A stretch of DNA of 64,000 nucleotides from Planctomycetota bacterium (GTDB lineage Bacteria; Planctomycetota; Planctomycetia; Pirellulales; UBA7805). The translations under genes and the position numbers were made by a program. Shown here in pieces: positions 52,872 to 64,000 of this stretch (position 1 is its first letter; every line of letters starts with the position of its first letter). Location of the stretch: positions 1 to 64,000 of the forward strand of contig QQVP01000025.1 in assembly GCA_003389215.1 (NCBI GenBank), given 5' to 3'. Below the pieces are notes generated by a model. That model ran no database searches and was not told the DNA's origin. It was given only the letters and a program-made list of their open reading frames with translations.

Positions 52872-53308
52872 GCGTCACCTCGCGTGCTGGCGGGGGTTCA
52901 GGTAAGGCAACCTCGGCGGCTCCGCCCGGCGGGGCGGCAGCGGTTCGAAGCAAGAAAATGGCGGCGAACGATAGCAACTCGCCGGAGGCCTGTAAACGCC
53001 ACTGTGTCCCGGCTTCCGGCGGTGCGGACGACAAACAGGGCGACCGCCGGGCGGACAAGCAATCGGGTCGACAACAACGCGAACGGCCGCGAGGAATTGG
53101 CAAGAGCGGTCGCCGGGAATAATGGGCTCCGCTCGGGGCGACTATGGGGACAGGACGACGAGATGGCAGCCCGCCGGGGGTAACGTTCCGCTGTCGCCCG
53201 AGCAAGCAGCGGCTGCGGAGGACGTTCGAGGCGGAGGACGTCCGAGGCGGCGGTCGCCGAGCTCCGGCCGCCGCGCGAGTCGTTAGTTGGACGCTGGAGG
53301 GAAGTGAA
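52872..53308. other. Divergent intergenic region
   Basis: About 440 bases between the divergent exported-protein and toroid-protein genes. Only the ribosome site of the latter (GGAGGGAAG, ending 53304) is clear. I see no convincing promoter. Confidence 0.4.
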
Positions 53309-54880
53309 ATGGCTTGCGACCAGTCTGATCGGGATACAACGCACGAGGAGCCGCTCTTCGAGGATGAGCCTGCGCTGTTCGTCTATTGGTGGCGCAACAG
53401 TCCCAGTTGGCTGGTGAGTATGGCTTTCCACTTCGTGCTGCTGGTCATCCTCGCCGTCTGCGCGGTGGGAAGTTCGCGCGACGACGAGCGCGTCGTGAAG
53501 GTCTACACGGCGGAGCCTCCCACGCCGATGTCGGAACCGCCTCAGCCGCTGATCCAACCGCAGCCGTCCGACGTGCCACGGCCTCCGGTCGAGACCGCAG
53601 AGACCGCCGAGGTGGACGAGCCCGCCGAGCCGCTCGAAGACTCGCCGCCGGACGTCTCACCGGCCAATGACCCCAGTCGCTCGGCCCCTGCGCGGCCCGA
53701 GATCACGACGGCCCTGGCTTCAATTCCGGTAGGCGATCGTCCCAGCGCTATTGGAAACGCGGCGACCGGCTTCGGCAATCGACTCAGTGGGCAGGGCATC
53801 GGCCATGCTCTGCGCAAAGGGGATGCGCCGCCAGGAACGCTCACGTCGACCGGCGGTGGAAACGACTGGTTCCTGCGGCATCAGAACCGCGATGGCAGTT
53901 GGAGCTTCAACCACACGCCGGGCGACCGCTGCAGCGGGTTCCCCAATCCTGGCGAAAAGACCTCGCGGATGGGTGCAACGGGCTTGGTACTAATGGCCCT
54001 CTTGGGCCGCGGCTTTACGCACGAGGATCGCCACTCCTCGGACGAGCGAAAGCGACCCTACGGCAAGGCCATCTTTCGAGGTCTGACCTACCTGCTCAAG
54101 CACATGCACGTCGAGGAGGGAACCGGCCGCCTGTTTGAAGAGGACGGCGACGCCCACTCGCACATGTACTGCCACGGCATCGCCGCTTGTGCGCTGGCCG
54201 AAGCGTATGGCATGACCCGCGATCGGAGACTGCGGAACCCGGCGGAGTTGGCCCTCAACTACATCGCGGCCGCGCAGCACGCCGACGGTGGCTGGCGCTA
54301 CGGGCCGAATGAGCCGGGCGATACTTCGGTATTGGGCTGGCAGATCATGGCCTTCAAGAGCGGCAAGATGTCGTACCTGACCGTGCCGGAAATCGTCTAT
54401 CCTCGCGCGGGAAAGTTTCTCGACTCCGTGGCCCGCGATGGCGGTGCCGCTTATGCCTACATGCCCGCGGAGGGACACGGCGAGACATCGGCCACCAGCG
54501 CCATCGGTCTGTTGTGTCGCGTCTACCTGGGGCTGCCGGAGCGCGACGAGGCGTTCTGCCGGGGCATCGCGATCTTGGCCGAGCGGGGCCCCCATCCGCG
54601 AAACATGTACTACAACTACTACGCGACGATGCTGATGTTTCAGGTCGGCGGGCCGCGGTGGCGGACCTGGATGGGCGAGATGTCGCGGCAACTGCTGCGG
54701 ACCCAGGAGCGAGCAGGGGGACCGCACCTGGCAGGAAGTTGGCACTTCGCCGGCGAGGGGCTCGAGGACGGCCTGGGCGACGTCGGTGGCCGGCTCTACA
54801 ACACGGCCCTGGCGGTGATGACGCTCGAATCGTATTACCGCTACGACCAAGTCTACGGCAGGAAGCTTGTCTGCGACTAA
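53309..54880 (+). CDS. Membrane protein with prenyltransferase/squalene-oxidase toroid repeats
   Basis: The ATG at 53309, preceded by GGAGGGAAG, gives 523 residues. The N-terminus is cytoplasmic, then a single helix (WLVSMAFHFVLLVILAVCAVG) and a Pro-rich stretch (about residues 70-130, EPPTPMSEPPQPLIQPQPSD and PRPP) like a TonB or periplasm-spanning arm. The rest holds the helical toroid of prenyltransferases and squalene-hopene cyclases: NDWFLRHQNRDGSWSF, GATGLVLMALLGRG, HGIAACALAEAYGMTRD, ALNYIAAAQHADGGWRYGP, SATSAIGLLCRVYLGLP. A cyclase DXDD motif is not seen, so catalysis is doubtful. I infer an extracytoplasmic binding or scaffold role. Confidence 0.8.
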   Translation: MACDQSDRDTTHEEPLFEDEPALFVYWWRNSPSWLVSMAFHFVLLVILAVCAVGSSRDDERVVKVYTAEPPTPMSEPPQPLIQPQPSDVPRPPVETAETAEVDEPAEPLEDSPPDVSPANDPSRSAPARPEITTALASIPVGDRPSAIGNAATGFGNRLSGQGIGHALRKGDAPPGTLTSTGGGNDWFLRHQNRDGSWSFNHTPGDRCSGFPNPGEKTSRMGATGLVLMALLGRGFTHEDRHSSDERKRPYGKAIFRGLTYLLKHMHVEEGTGRLFEEDGDAHSHMYCHGIAACALAEAYGMTRDRRLRNPAELALNYIAAAQHADGGWRYGPNEPGDTSVLGWQIMAFKSGKMSYLTVPEIVYPRAGKFLDSVARDGGAAYAYMPAEGHGETSATSAIGLLCRVYLGLPERDEAFCRGIAILAERGPHPRNMYYNYYATMLMFQVGGPRWRTWMGEMSRQLLRTQERAGGPHLAGSWHFAGEGLEDGLGDVGGRLYNTALAVMTLESYYRYDQVYGRKLVCD

Positions 54881-55077
54881 CGTCGGCTGGGCGAAGCAGG
54901 GCTCGACGAGCTGCGAATGTGTCGCCCGCTGCGTGGGCGTTGGCACGGGGTGCGACTCGCACTTATTTCCCTGTGGCCGATCGGCTATCATGTGGCTCGC
55001 GCGCCACCGCAGAAATGCCAGCCGTGACGCAATTCTGTGTGGCGATTCTCGCTCCCGACTCACCCACTGAGTTTCCC

Positions 55078-56397
55078 ATGTCGAAGAAACTTGCCCAAGC
55101 CATCGACGACAAGTCGGCCGTTGTCGGTGTGATCGGCCTTGGCTATGTTGGCCTGCCGTTGATTCAAGCCTTTGTGGCGGCCGGCTTCCGCACGATGGGT
55201 TTCGACGTCGATCAACGGAAGATCGACCAGTTGCTGGCCGGCCAAAGCTACATCGGCCACATCGACGCGGCGTCGATTACCGAGTGCATCGAAACCAAGA
55301 CGTTCGTTCCCACGGCCGACATGTCGCGGCTGGGCGAGGCGGACGCCCTGTTGATTTGCGTCCCCACGCCGCTCTCCGACAGCCGCGACCCCGATCTGAG
55401 TTATGTCCGCGGAACGGCCGAGCAGATCGCCAAGACGCTGCGCAGCGATCAACTCGTGGTGCTCGAGAGCACGACTTATCCCGGCACCACCAGCGACGTT
55501 CTGCTGCCGATTCTGCAGGCCGGCGGACTGACGGCCGGCGAAGACTTCTTTCTGGCCTACAGTCCCGAACGCGAAGACCCGGGCAATCCCAACTTCTCCG
55601 CCAGCGGCATTCCCAAAGTCGTCGGCGGCTTTGGCCAGACGAGCTGCGAGCTGGCGGCCGCGCTCTACAGCCACGCGGTGGTGCAGGTAATTCCGGTCTC
55701 GTCCCTCGAGGTGGCCGAGGCCTGCAAGATTCTAGAAAACACCTATCGCTCGGTGAACATCGCCATGGTCAACGAGCTCAAGATGCTCTTCGACCGGATC
55801 GGCATCGACGTGTGGGAAGTGATCGCCGCGGCGAAGACGAAGCCATTCGGCTTCCAGGCCTTCTATCCGGGACCGGGCCTGGGCGGGCACTGCATCCCCA
55901 TCGATCCCTTCTATCTCAGCTGGGTCGCGCGACGGGCGGGCATGACGACGCGCTTTATCGAGCTGGCCGGCGAGATCAATACCGGCATGCCGCGTTATGT
56001 CATCGGGCGGCTCAGCGAAGCGCTGAACGACCATGGCAAACCGATCCGCGGCAGCAAGATCTGCATCCTCGGCGTCGCCTACAAGGCGGACGTCGACGAC
56101 CCGCGCGAAAGCCCTTCCTTCGAGTTGATGGATCTGCTGCTGGAGGCTGGTGCCAAGGTCAGCTATAGCGATCCGCACGTGCCCACGCTGCCGAAGATGC
56201 GACATCACGACGTGCCCGATTTGGCCAGCGAGGAGCTGACGTCCGAGTTTCTCGCCGAGCAGGATTGCGTGCTGATCGCCACGGCGCACTCCGCCTTCGA
56301 CTACGATGCGATCGTCAAGCACGCGCGACTTGTCGTCGATACCCGCAATGCCACGGCGTCGGTGACCGCCGATCGGGAAAAGATCCGCAAGGCTTGA
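55078..56397 (+). CDS. UDP-N-acetyl-D-hexosamine dehydrogenase (nucleotide-sugar dehydrogenase)
   Basis: From the ATG at 55078 (439 residues): VVGVIGLGYVGLPLIQAFV (NAD), VPTPLSDSRDPDLSYV, VVLESTTYPGTTSDVL, SPEREDPGNPNFSASGIPKV, KILENTYRSVNIAMVNELK, and PGPGLGGHCIPIDPFYLSWVAR with the catalytic Cys. This matches the WbpA/WecC-type UDP-GlcNAc or UDP-ManNAc 6-dehydrogenase subfamily better than UDP-glucose dehydrogenase. It makes the corresponding uronic acid for polysaccharide, and would feed the exopolysaccharide genes at 34-44 kb. A UDP-glucuronate decarboxylase is 1.2 kb downstream. Confidence 0.88.
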   Translation: MSKKLAQAIDDKSAVVGVIGLGYVGLPLIQAFVAAGFRTMGFDVDQRKIDQLLAGQSYIGHIDAASITECIETKTFVPTADMSRLGEADALLICVPTPLSDSRDPDLSYVRGTAEQIAKTLRSDQLVVLESTTYPGTTSDVLLPILQAGGLTAGEDFFLAYSPEREDPGNPNFSASGIPKVVGGFGQTSCELAAALYSHAVVQVIPVSSLEVAEACKILENTYRSVNIAMVNELKMLFDRIGIDVWEVIAAAKTKPFGFQAFYPGPGLGGHCIPIDPFYLSWVARRAGMTTRFIELAGEINTGMPRYVIGRLSEALNDHGKPIRGSKICILGVAYKADVDDPRESPSFELMDLLLEAGAKVSYSDPHVPTLPKMRHHDVPDLASEELTSEFLAEQDCVLIATAHSAFDYDAIVKHARLVVDTRNATASVTADREKIRKA

Positions 56398-56430
56398 GCG
56401 GGCACCGACTTTCCGGTGCGCGGACAGCAA

Positions 56431-57462
56431 CTACTTGCGAACCGTCGTTTCGCGCGCCGCCTGACGACTGAGGCGGTCGGCCCAGTAAATCGGCTCGGGC
56501 AGTCGCCGCTCGCCCAGACAGTCGAGGACCACGTCGCGACAGGTTGCCAGATCGACTCGCTGGCCGGGCGACACATAGAGCGGCCGCTCGCTCCCGGTGG
56601 TTGGCCACACGGCCCAGCCGAGTTGCTCGCCATCTTCGCAGATCGCCGCGATCTGGCCGGCGCCGGGCGCCACGTCACGATCGCGACGGCCGAAGAGCCG
56701 CTTCTTCGTCACGCCGATCGTCGGCCAATCGATCAGCACGCCGAACATGGCGGCAACGCCCAGGCGACGCGGGTGGAGGATTCCGCTCCCGTCGACCAGA
56801 ACGACGTCGGGGCGCGGACCGCAATGAGTAACTTCCTGCCATAGGTCCAACAGGACCGGAAGTTCACGAAAGGCGAGGTAGGACGAGATGTAGGGAAACC
56901 GCACCGGCCGCCGCGCAACACACGACCAGAGCGGCCCGTCTGCCATCGGGCTATCGAATGCGTCACGATCGGGTCGTCTTTCCACCACCGCATAGGCGGC
57001 CACCGCCTCGCCGCCGCGATACGACACATCGACACCGGCCACGGTCGTTACGGCATGCGAAGGCGGACCGAGCACGAGGCGCTTGCGCAAGTCCTCCTGA
57101 CGCTGACGTAGCGCCGTGAGAGGTCGGCTGCCTTCGAATGCGACGAACTCACACGGGGCCAGGTCGACCCGTTCCCCAACCACCTCGACGCCCTCGTGCT
57201 GCAGTCGTCGCCGCTTCTCGACCGTGCCGCCCGCTTCGCAAAAGGCCCCCAACTCGCCCCCGGCCCGCAAGACACGATGCGTGGGATAACGAGCGGCCTC
57301 TTCGTCGTTCAGCAGCACTTGACCGACCCAGCGTGCGGCAGCGCGATCGCCCAGGGCTTCGGCCAAGGCCCCATACGTCGTTACCGAGCCCGGGGGGATC
57401 TGCGCGACGAGTTGCCAAAGCTCGGCCTGCATGTCGGGCAGTTCGCACCAGAGATCGTTCAT
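56431..57462 (-). CDS. Fusion of alkyltransferase-like domain and endonuclease V
   Basis: The ATG at 57462 gives 343 residues. Residues 1-95 follow the O6-alkylguanine-DNA alkyltransferase C-terminal domain: [30 protein letters not shown], then [14 protein letters not shown]. The catalytic Cys of PCHR is Thr61 here, so it cannot accept an alkyl group; alkyltransferase-like (ATL) proteins, with PWHR, bind lesions without repairing them. Residues about 120-330 are endonuclease [21 protein letters not shown] (catalytic Asp), [17 protein letters not shown] (Glu), [19 protein letters not shown] (Asp), GVTKKRLFG. Endonuclease V cuts near deaminated adenine. A fusion of AGT and endonuclease V is known in Ferroplasma; here the first half is a Thr variant. 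Confidence 0.88.
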   Translation of the reverse strand: MNDLWCELPDMQAELWQLVAQIPPGSVTTYGALAEALGDRAAARWVGQVLLNDEEAARYPTHRVLRAGGELGAFCEAGGTVEKRRRLQHEGVEVVGERVDLAPCEFVAFEGSRPLTALRQRQEDLRKRLVLGPPSHAVTTVAGVDVSYRGGEAVAAYAVVERRPDRDAFDSPMADGPLWSCVARRPVRFPYISSYLAFRELPVLLDLWQEVTHCGPRPDVVLVDGSGILHPRRLGVAAMFGVLIDWPTIGVTKKRLFGRRDRDVAPGAGQIAAICEDGEQLGWAVWPTTGSERPLYVSPGQRVDLATCRDVVLDCLGERRLPEPIYWADRLSRQAARETTVRK

Positions 57463-57643
57463 GGCAAGGGCCGCTTTCTCCGCGCGGGTTTCATCTTTGC
57501 ATCGTCTTCGCATCGTTTTCGTCCGTCTCACGGCAACCGCAGAGGCTGCCGTTGTTCGACAGGCACCCGGCGTTGTATTGTATGAATTCGCGGAGCCACA
57601 GCGGGCCCCGCGGCACGAAGAACTTCACGCCCGCGAGGCCGCA

Positions 57644-58633
57644 ATGGATATCAGCACTAGCAACATCAAGCGCATCCTGGTCACCGGAGGTGCCGGTTTC
57701 CTGGGTTCCTACCTTTGCAAGCGCCTGGTGGCGGAAGGGCACGACGTCATCTGCCTGGACAACTTCTTCACCAGCCAGAAGTCGAACGTTTCCGACCTGT
57801 TGATGCAGCCCAACTTCGAGCTGATCCGTCACGACGTGACGCATCCCATCTGGCTCGAGGTCGATGAGGTCTACAACCTGGCCTGTCCCGCGGCCCCGTG
57901 CCACTACCAATACAACCCGATCAAGACAATCAAGACCTCGGTCGCCGGGGCCATCAACGTGCTGGGCATCGCCAAGCGTTGTCGTGCCAAGGTGCTGCAA
58001 GCCTCGACCAGCGAAGTCTACGGCGATCCCGAAGTTCATCCCCAGCCCGAGTCGTATCGCGGCTCGGTCAATCCGATCGGACCGCGGGCCTGTTACGACG
58101 AAGGGAAGCGGGCCGCCGAGACGCTGTTCATGGACTACCACCGCATGAACGGCGTCAACATTCGCATCGTGCGAATCTTCAACACCTACGGCCCGAAGAT
58201 GCACCCGTACGACGGCCGGGTGGTGTCGACCTTCATCCGGCAGGCCCTGGCGGGCGAAGACATCACGATCTTTGGCGACGGGCAGCAGACGCGTTCGTTT
58301 TGCTATCGCGACGACCTGATCGAGGGCATGGTGCGGATGATGGAAGGTCCGGACGACTTCATCGGGCCAGTCAACCTGGGTAACCCCGACGAGTTCACAA
58401 TCCTTCAGCTCGCCGAGATGGTCGTGGAGATGACCGGGACGAAATCGCAGATCGTCAGGAAGCCGCTTCCTCCCGACGATCCCGTCCGCCGCCAGCCCGA
58501 CATCACGCTGGCCCGCGAACGACTCAGCTGGCAACCGACGATTTCGTTGGCAGAGGGCCTGAAGAAGACGATCGAGTACTTCCGCTCGATCAACATCGCC
58601 GACTTCCGCCCGCCCACGCCCGACTACATCTAG
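57644..58633 (+). CDS. UDP-glucuronate decarboxylase (UDP-xylose synthase)
   Basis: A 329-residue short-chain dehydrogenase/reductase: [20 protein letters not shown] (NAD), [55 protein letters not shown], and [17 protein letters not shown] with the catalytic Tyr-x3-Lys. [19 protein letters not shown] and [19 protein letters not shown] follow. The LACPASP-like and HPQPE segments identify UXS rather than other epimerases. It turns UDP-glucuronate into UDP-xylose for polysaccharide. No UDP-glucose dehydrogenase was found next to it. Confidence 0.92.
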   Translation: MDISTSNIKRILVTGGAGFLGSYLCKRLVAEGHDVICLDNFFTSQKSNVSDLLMQPNFELIRHDVTHPIWLEVDEVYNLACPAAPCHYQYNPIKTIKTSVAGAINVLGIAKRCRAKVLQASTSEVYGDPEVHPQPESYRGSVNPIGPRACYDEGKRAAETLFMDYHRMNGVNIRIVRIFNTYGPKMHPYDGRVVSTFIRQALAGEDITIFGDGQQTRSFCYRDDLIEGMVRMMEGPDDFIGPVNLGNPDEFTILQLAEMVVEMTGTKSQIVRKPLPPDDPVRRQPDITLARERLSWQPTISLAEGLKKTIEYFRSINIADFRPPTPDYI

Positions 58634-58948
58634 AGCGGGCGGTTCTTCTCGCGCCGTCTTCTCCTCCGCGGCGCGATCGCTCGCGGAGCCGTCTCGGTCG
58701 CGCACGCTGGCCAACTTGAGCGACATTCTCGCAGGTCCGCCTCTGTCGATCGCGCGGACACGACCGCCACGTCGAGCGCGCAAAGTTCCGCCAGGCAATA
58801 AACTCTTCCAGCTAGCGAATACCTGCCGGGCGGAAAAAGATTTGACCTGGCGTCGCTATGGCGCATAAATGCATGAGGCACCCGCAGCAGGTCCGGGCAA
58901 GCTCGCGACACGGTGCGCGAAAAAGGGGCAGCGAAGAGAAGGGCTCGG
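58634..58948. other. Intergenic region with no visible gene
   Basis: About 315 bases between the UDP-xylose synthase and the VanZ-like gene. I see nothing convincing in it. Confidence 0.4.
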
Positions 58949-59365
58949 ATGCAAGTACTTTCGACAACGATGCTGGGCAGCTACTTCGCGCTGTTGGTCT
59001 TTGGCACCCATTGGCCGTGGTTGCCGCAGCAGCCCGACTGGGTGCCGGTGCCGACCGGCTTCGCCCTGGGCCCCGATAAGATCGCCCACATCACGGCGTT
59101 CGCGGGCCTGTCGTTGTTGCTGGCCTTCTGGATGCAGTCGCGTGCGGCGCGACTCACCTGGCGACACTACGGCGTCGTGGCGTTGGTGCTGGCGCTCTAC
59201 GCGCCGCTGGATGAACTGACGCAGGCCTGGGTTCCGCCCCGCACGCCGGACGTCTACGACTTCTACGCCAATCTGATCGGCATCGGCATCGGCCTGGCGA
59301 TGTTCTTCCTGGCCGAGCGGATGGGCTCGAGAAGATTCTTAACGATAGAAGTCGATCCAACGTAG
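58949..59365 (+). CDS. VanZ-like membrane protein
   Basis: The ATG at 58949, after GAAGAGAAGGG, gives 138 residues with four hydrophobic helices (LGSYFALLVFGTHWPWL, ITAFAGLSLLLAFWM, GVVALVLALYAPLDE, LIGIGIGLAMFFLAE). DKIAHITAFAGLSLLLAF and DELTQAWVPPRTPDVYDFYANLIG are the two VanZ signature blocks. VanZ-type proteins affect glycopeptide susceptibility in some bacteria, but the general role is unknown. Its 3' end overlaps the lipoprotein gene by 27 bases (convergent). Confidence 0.85.
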   Translation: MQVLSTTMLGSYFALLVFGTHWPWLPQQPDWVPVPTGFALGPDKIAHITAFAGLSLLLAFWMQSRAARLTWRHYGVVALVLALYAPLDELTQAWVPPRTPDVYDFYANLIGIGIGLAMFFLAERMGSRRFLTIEVDPT

Positions 59366-60025
59366 CGTGATTGATTTCGGATTCTCACGCAGCAGGGCCG
59401 CCGGCACGGTGACTTCGAAGTGGCCGTCGAGCGGGATGCCAACCTCGCCTCCCTCGACCGGCACGAGACGCACCGGCAGACGGAATTCGTGGTCGGCGGC
59501 AACCTGTTCGGGGTTGGATCCTTCATCGGCGGAGGGGCCCTCCATCACCTGCGTCGGCCGCACGGCCCCGTCGCTCGAAGAGACGCTGGTGGTCAGCGTG
59601 TGCGAATCGGTGGAAAGCTCGACCGACTCGAGACCCTGCAGATGGAGTCGCAGGGTCACCCGCTGCGACCAGGCCTCGCCGAGACGGCTCAGGACGAGGT
59701 CACCAATGCCGGTCGCCGATTGGATATCGAACTCGACCGACTCCTCCGACCCGCGAGCCGCGAAGGCCGTCGATTCGCCGCGCTCGGTCTGCATGAGGAA
59801 GTAGCGCCAGTCGAGACTGGGCCGTGGCTTCTGGTCGCGCGACTGGCCGGGATCGCTCCGTGCGTCCGCATCTCGCGGCTCGCCGCCCGGCGCGACGTCG
59901 CCGCGGCTCGCATCGACCGGCGCCTCGCGATGTGCTGGCCCCTCGTCGTCGCCTGGTTGGCCGACGGTCTCGCCGGTACAGCCGATCAACACGACAGCAG
60001 CGACTGCTAACACGACTCGCATCAT
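59339..60025 (-). CDS. Predicted lipoprotein of unknown function
   Basis: The ATG at 60025 gives 228 residues with a lipoprotein signal (VVLAVAAVVLIGC, lipobox LIGC, Cys at about 16). A long acidic, Asp/Pro/Arg-rich linker (about residues 20-70) leads into a beta-rich domain (SLDWRYFLMQTERGESTAF, GDLVLSRLGEAWSQRVTL, LPVRLVPVEGGEVGI, and SITLRWIDFYR at the end). I do not recognise it. It should sit on the outer leaflet of the inner membrane or on the outer membrane. Confidence 0.65.
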   Translation of the reverse strand: MMRVVLAVAAVVLIGCTGETVGQPGDDEGPAHREAPVDASRGDVAPGGEPRDADARSDPGQSRDQKPRPSLDWRYFLMQTERGESTAFAARGSEESVEFDIQSATGIGDLVLSRLGEAWSQRVTLRLHLQGLESVELSTDSHTLTTSVSSSDGAVRPTQVMEGPSADEGSNPEQVAADHEFRLPVRLVPVEGGEVGIPLDGHFEVTVPAALLRENPKSITLRWIDFYR

Positions 60026-60190
60026 GCCACACTCCGCAGGTGTCACCAAAGCCAGACCCGACCGCGCCGCGGACGGGGCGAGCCGCTCGCCCACGAGCAT
60101 GACGACTTCGACGGTCGTCGTCAACGAACGGAGACACGACGCCGCGTCACCGGATCGGAAGGCGTGGCGCGGCACGAGGGCGTGCCGGGC

Positions 60191-60532
60191 TCAGTCGGCC
60201 AGGGCCGCGACGGCTTCGGCGGGCGTTGGGTACACGTCCCAGATTGTGTCGAGCTTCAAGACCCGAATCACGTCGCTGCAGTTCGCGCTCAGCCCGGCCA
60301 GCACCATCTGTCCCCCCCGGGCACCGATCCGCTTCCAGACACGGACCATCACCTCGACGAACTGCGAGTCAAAGTACTCGGTTGCAGACAGATCGAGGAC
60401 CAGGCGGGGCGGATCCGCCTCGTCGGCAACCCGCAGCATCTCCGCCATCAGGTCGGTGGGATCGTCCAGCCCGCTGTAGTGGGAGGCGAGATGGACGACG
60501 GTCACTTCGCGGTCTTTGCTGGTGGGGGGCAT
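60191..60532 (-). CDS. STAS-domain protein (anti-anti-sigma factor-like)
   Basis: Starting at the ATG at 60532, a 113-residue STAS fold: TVVHLASHYSGLDDPTDLMA, RLVLDLSATEYFDSQFVEVMVRVWKRI with the Asp-Ser phosphorylation-site pair, GQMVLAGLSANCSDVIRVLKL and a short tail. Proteins with this layout are dephosphorylated or phosphorylated to bind partner anti-sigma kinases. No anti-sigma factor is nearby, so the partner is unknown. Confidence 0.82.
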   Translation of the reverse strand: MPPTSKDREVTVVHLASHYSGLDDPTDLMAEMLRVADEADPPRLVLDLSATEYFDSQFVEVMVRVWKRIGARGGQMVLAGLSANCSDVIRVLKLDTIWDVYPTPAEAVAALAD

Positions 60533-60829
60533 AGGCCGACTCGGGGCAACAAGCTGCGACGCGTCTCCGCGACCGAGATGCGGTGAACGTCCTGGTGGCA
60601 CGCCGCAAACGTGAGTCTAGCGCAGGTGTCCAACCGCGACAAGTCGCCGCGGTCGTTGGCTTTGCCGCTGGTCGTGCCGCCCGGGCACAAATTCGGGGCG
60701 ACGCGCAGGACCGTTGTGGAATACAATTGCGATCCTGTCGAACGGAGGCGGTCGGAGTCGACACGCGGATCGAGCACGCCGCGGCTTCGCCGATAAGCGT
60801 TCGACCGGTGAGCTGCGAGAACGAACATC

Positions 60830-61903
60830 GTGACGGACCAGGCGCCGCAAGACGCAAATTCGATCGATCAGGTAACCTCCGGCGACGGCGAGGTGGGCGA
60901 AGTTCTGCACCCGGACCCCTCGCGGCGGCGTCAGATCGGGGACTTGATCGAGCGGATCAAGGAGTCGGCCGACAAGCTCCAGCTCGACAACACGAGTCGC
61001 GGCGACCTGAAGATTCTGAGCCGCACGCTCCGCGAACTGCGTTACGCCTTCAAAGTCTTCTCGCCCTATCGCGGGCGTCGCAAGGTGACGGTGTTCGGCT
61101 CCGCGCGGACGCGACCCGACGAGCCCGCCTACCAGCAGGCGGTCCGCTTCGGCGAGAAGATCGTGCAGCATGAGTGGTTTGTCGTGACCGGGGCCGCCAG
61201 CGGCATCATGGAAGCGGGGCATCGCGGGGCCGGTCGCGAGAACTCGATGGGCCTGAACATCATGCTCCCCTTCGAGCAGGATGCGAACCCGATCATTCGC
61301 GGCGACGAGAAGCTGGTCCACATGAAGTACTTCTTCACGCGAAAGCTGATGTTCGTGAAGGAGTGTCATGCGGTCTGCTGCCTGCCAGGCGGCTTCGGCA
61401 CGCTCGACGAAGGGCTCGAAGTCCTCACGCTCTTGCAGACCGGCAAACGCGACATCATTCCCTGTGTGTTTCTCGATGCCCCGGGCCAGACTTTCTGGCA
61501 GGACTTCCTGAACTTCGTCGAGAACCGCTTGCTCGACGATCGCATGATCTCGCCGGAAGATCTGTCGCTGTACAAGTACACGGACGATGTCGACGAGGCG
61601 GTCGAGGAAATCTTGAACTTCTACCGCGTGTACCACAGCATGCGCTATGCCCGCGACAAACTCGTGCTGCGGCTGAACGAGCCGATTAGCGACGAGTTGC
61701 TCGACGAGCTGAACGCGAACTTTGGCGACATTCTCTCCAGCGGTCGGATCGACCGCAGCGAGATGCTTTCGGCGGAAAAGGACGAAGCCGATCTGGCCGA
61801 CCTGCCGCGCCTGGTGCTCAAGTTCAATCGTCGCAGTCTAGGCCGACTCCGTGAACTGGTCGACTCGCTGAACTTGGGGCGCATCGCGCCGAGCAACGCG
61901 TAG
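60830..61903 (+). CDS. LOG-family protein (TIGR00730-like)
   Basis: The start is a GTG at 60830, and the product is 357 residues. A helical N-terminal region of about 85 residues leads into the LOG Rossmann fold: [34 protein letters not shown], and [19 protein letters not shown] with the PGGxGTxxE motif. LOG enzymes are cytokinin-type phosphoribohydrolases that release free bases from nucleotides, formerly named lysine decarboxylases. A further C-terminal domain of about 100 residues follows, which short LOG proteins lack. The substrate in bacteria is uncertain. Confidence 0.85.
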   Translation: MTDQAPQDANSIDQVTSGDGEVGEVLHPDPSRRRQIGDLIERIKESADKLQLDNTSRGDLKILSRTLRELRYAFKVFSPYRGRRKVTVFGSARTRPDEPAYQQAVRFGEKIVQHEWFVVTGAASGIMEAGHRGAGRENSMGLNIMLPFEQDANPIIRGDEKLVHMKYFFTRKLMFVKECHAVCCLPGGFGTLDEGLEVLTLLQTGKRDIIPCVFLDAPGQTFWQDFLNFVENRLLDDRMISPEDLSLYKYTDDVDEAVEEILNFYRVYHSMRYARDKLVLRLNEPISDELLDELNANFGDILSSGRIDRSEMLSAEKDEADLADLPRLVLKFNRRSLGRLRELVDSLNLGRIAPSNA

Positions 61904-61952
61904 TCGCCAAGTTGGTGTGCAGCGAATCTCGTACAGCAGCCGCCGCGGCCGG

Positions 61953-63863
<1,911 letters not shown>

Positions 63864-64000
63864 GGAAAGGCGTCCGTCTGCCACGGCGACGCATTCGTCG
63901 CCGGCGTAAGAGATGTCGCTGCGGTCCGCGCGACCGTCACGCCATGCTAAACCAGCCCCGGGCGCCGCGATAGTGGTCGGACCGTGGTCGCCAGTGCCAA

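Overview
The window is GC-rich, gene-dense bacterial chromosome. Its gene set points to a planctomycete, most likely of the Pirellulales: a PEP-CTERM protein with dockerin-like calcium loops, a secreted ThuA-like protein, an ISAzo13-type insertion sequence, large exported proteins of unknown role, and bacterial formylmethanofuran dehydrogenase (C1 pathway) genes. This assignment comes from family knowledge; no rRNA or other phylogenetic marker was found, and I saw no tRNA, rRNA or CRISPR array.

Layout. 0-9 kb: exported and accessory genes (ankyrin-like fragment, ThuA-like protein, lipoprotein, thioredoxin-like protein), an insertion sequence with a split transposase frame, a PilZ protein, a decayed ORF, a PEP-CTERM protein and a predicted outer-membrane barrel. 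9.3-9.9 kb: an AhpC/TSA_2 (Prx-like) gene interrupted by an in-frame TGA exactly where the family has its first redox Cys, followed by a hairpin with bacterial SECIS geometry; this is probably a selenoprotein and is the most notable item here. 10-14 kb: a DegT-type aminotransferase, a small membrane protein and a secreted glycoside hydrolase family 2 enzyme. 14.4-23.4 kb: a C1/molybdenum block with subunits D, B, A and C of formylmethanofuran dehydrogenase, mixed with mobA and two moeA genes, one fused to a periplasmic-binding-like domain. Subunit B keeps the Fe-S and metal-ligand cysteines.

23.6-28.5 kb: hisF, a GspE/PilB-like protein with membrane segments and a ruined Walker A motif, a CvpA-like protein, a Trm112-like protein and a HIT protein. 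28.6-34 kb: a 1310-residue exported glycosidase-like protein and a sulfatase-fold protein without its catalytic residue. 34-44 kb: an exopolysaccharide region (WecG/TagA/CpsF transferase, GT4 transferase, initiating sugar transferase, Wzz-like protein, GNAT/BioF2-like protein, polysaccharide deacetylase, flippase). 44-46 kb: plsC and cdsA for phospholipid synthesis.

46-64 kb: a peptidase-MA-like protein, fabI, holB, a YjbQ protein, csrA with two small conserved-looking genes around a strong bidirectional terminator, a toroid-repeat membrane protein, two nucleotide-sugar genes (a UDP-HexNAc dehydrogenase and a UDP-glucuronate decarboxylase) that probably feed the polysaccharide pathway, an alkyltransferase-like/endonuclease V fusion, a VanZ-like protein, a lipoprotein, a STAS protein, a LOG-family protein and a HemD-HemE fusion.
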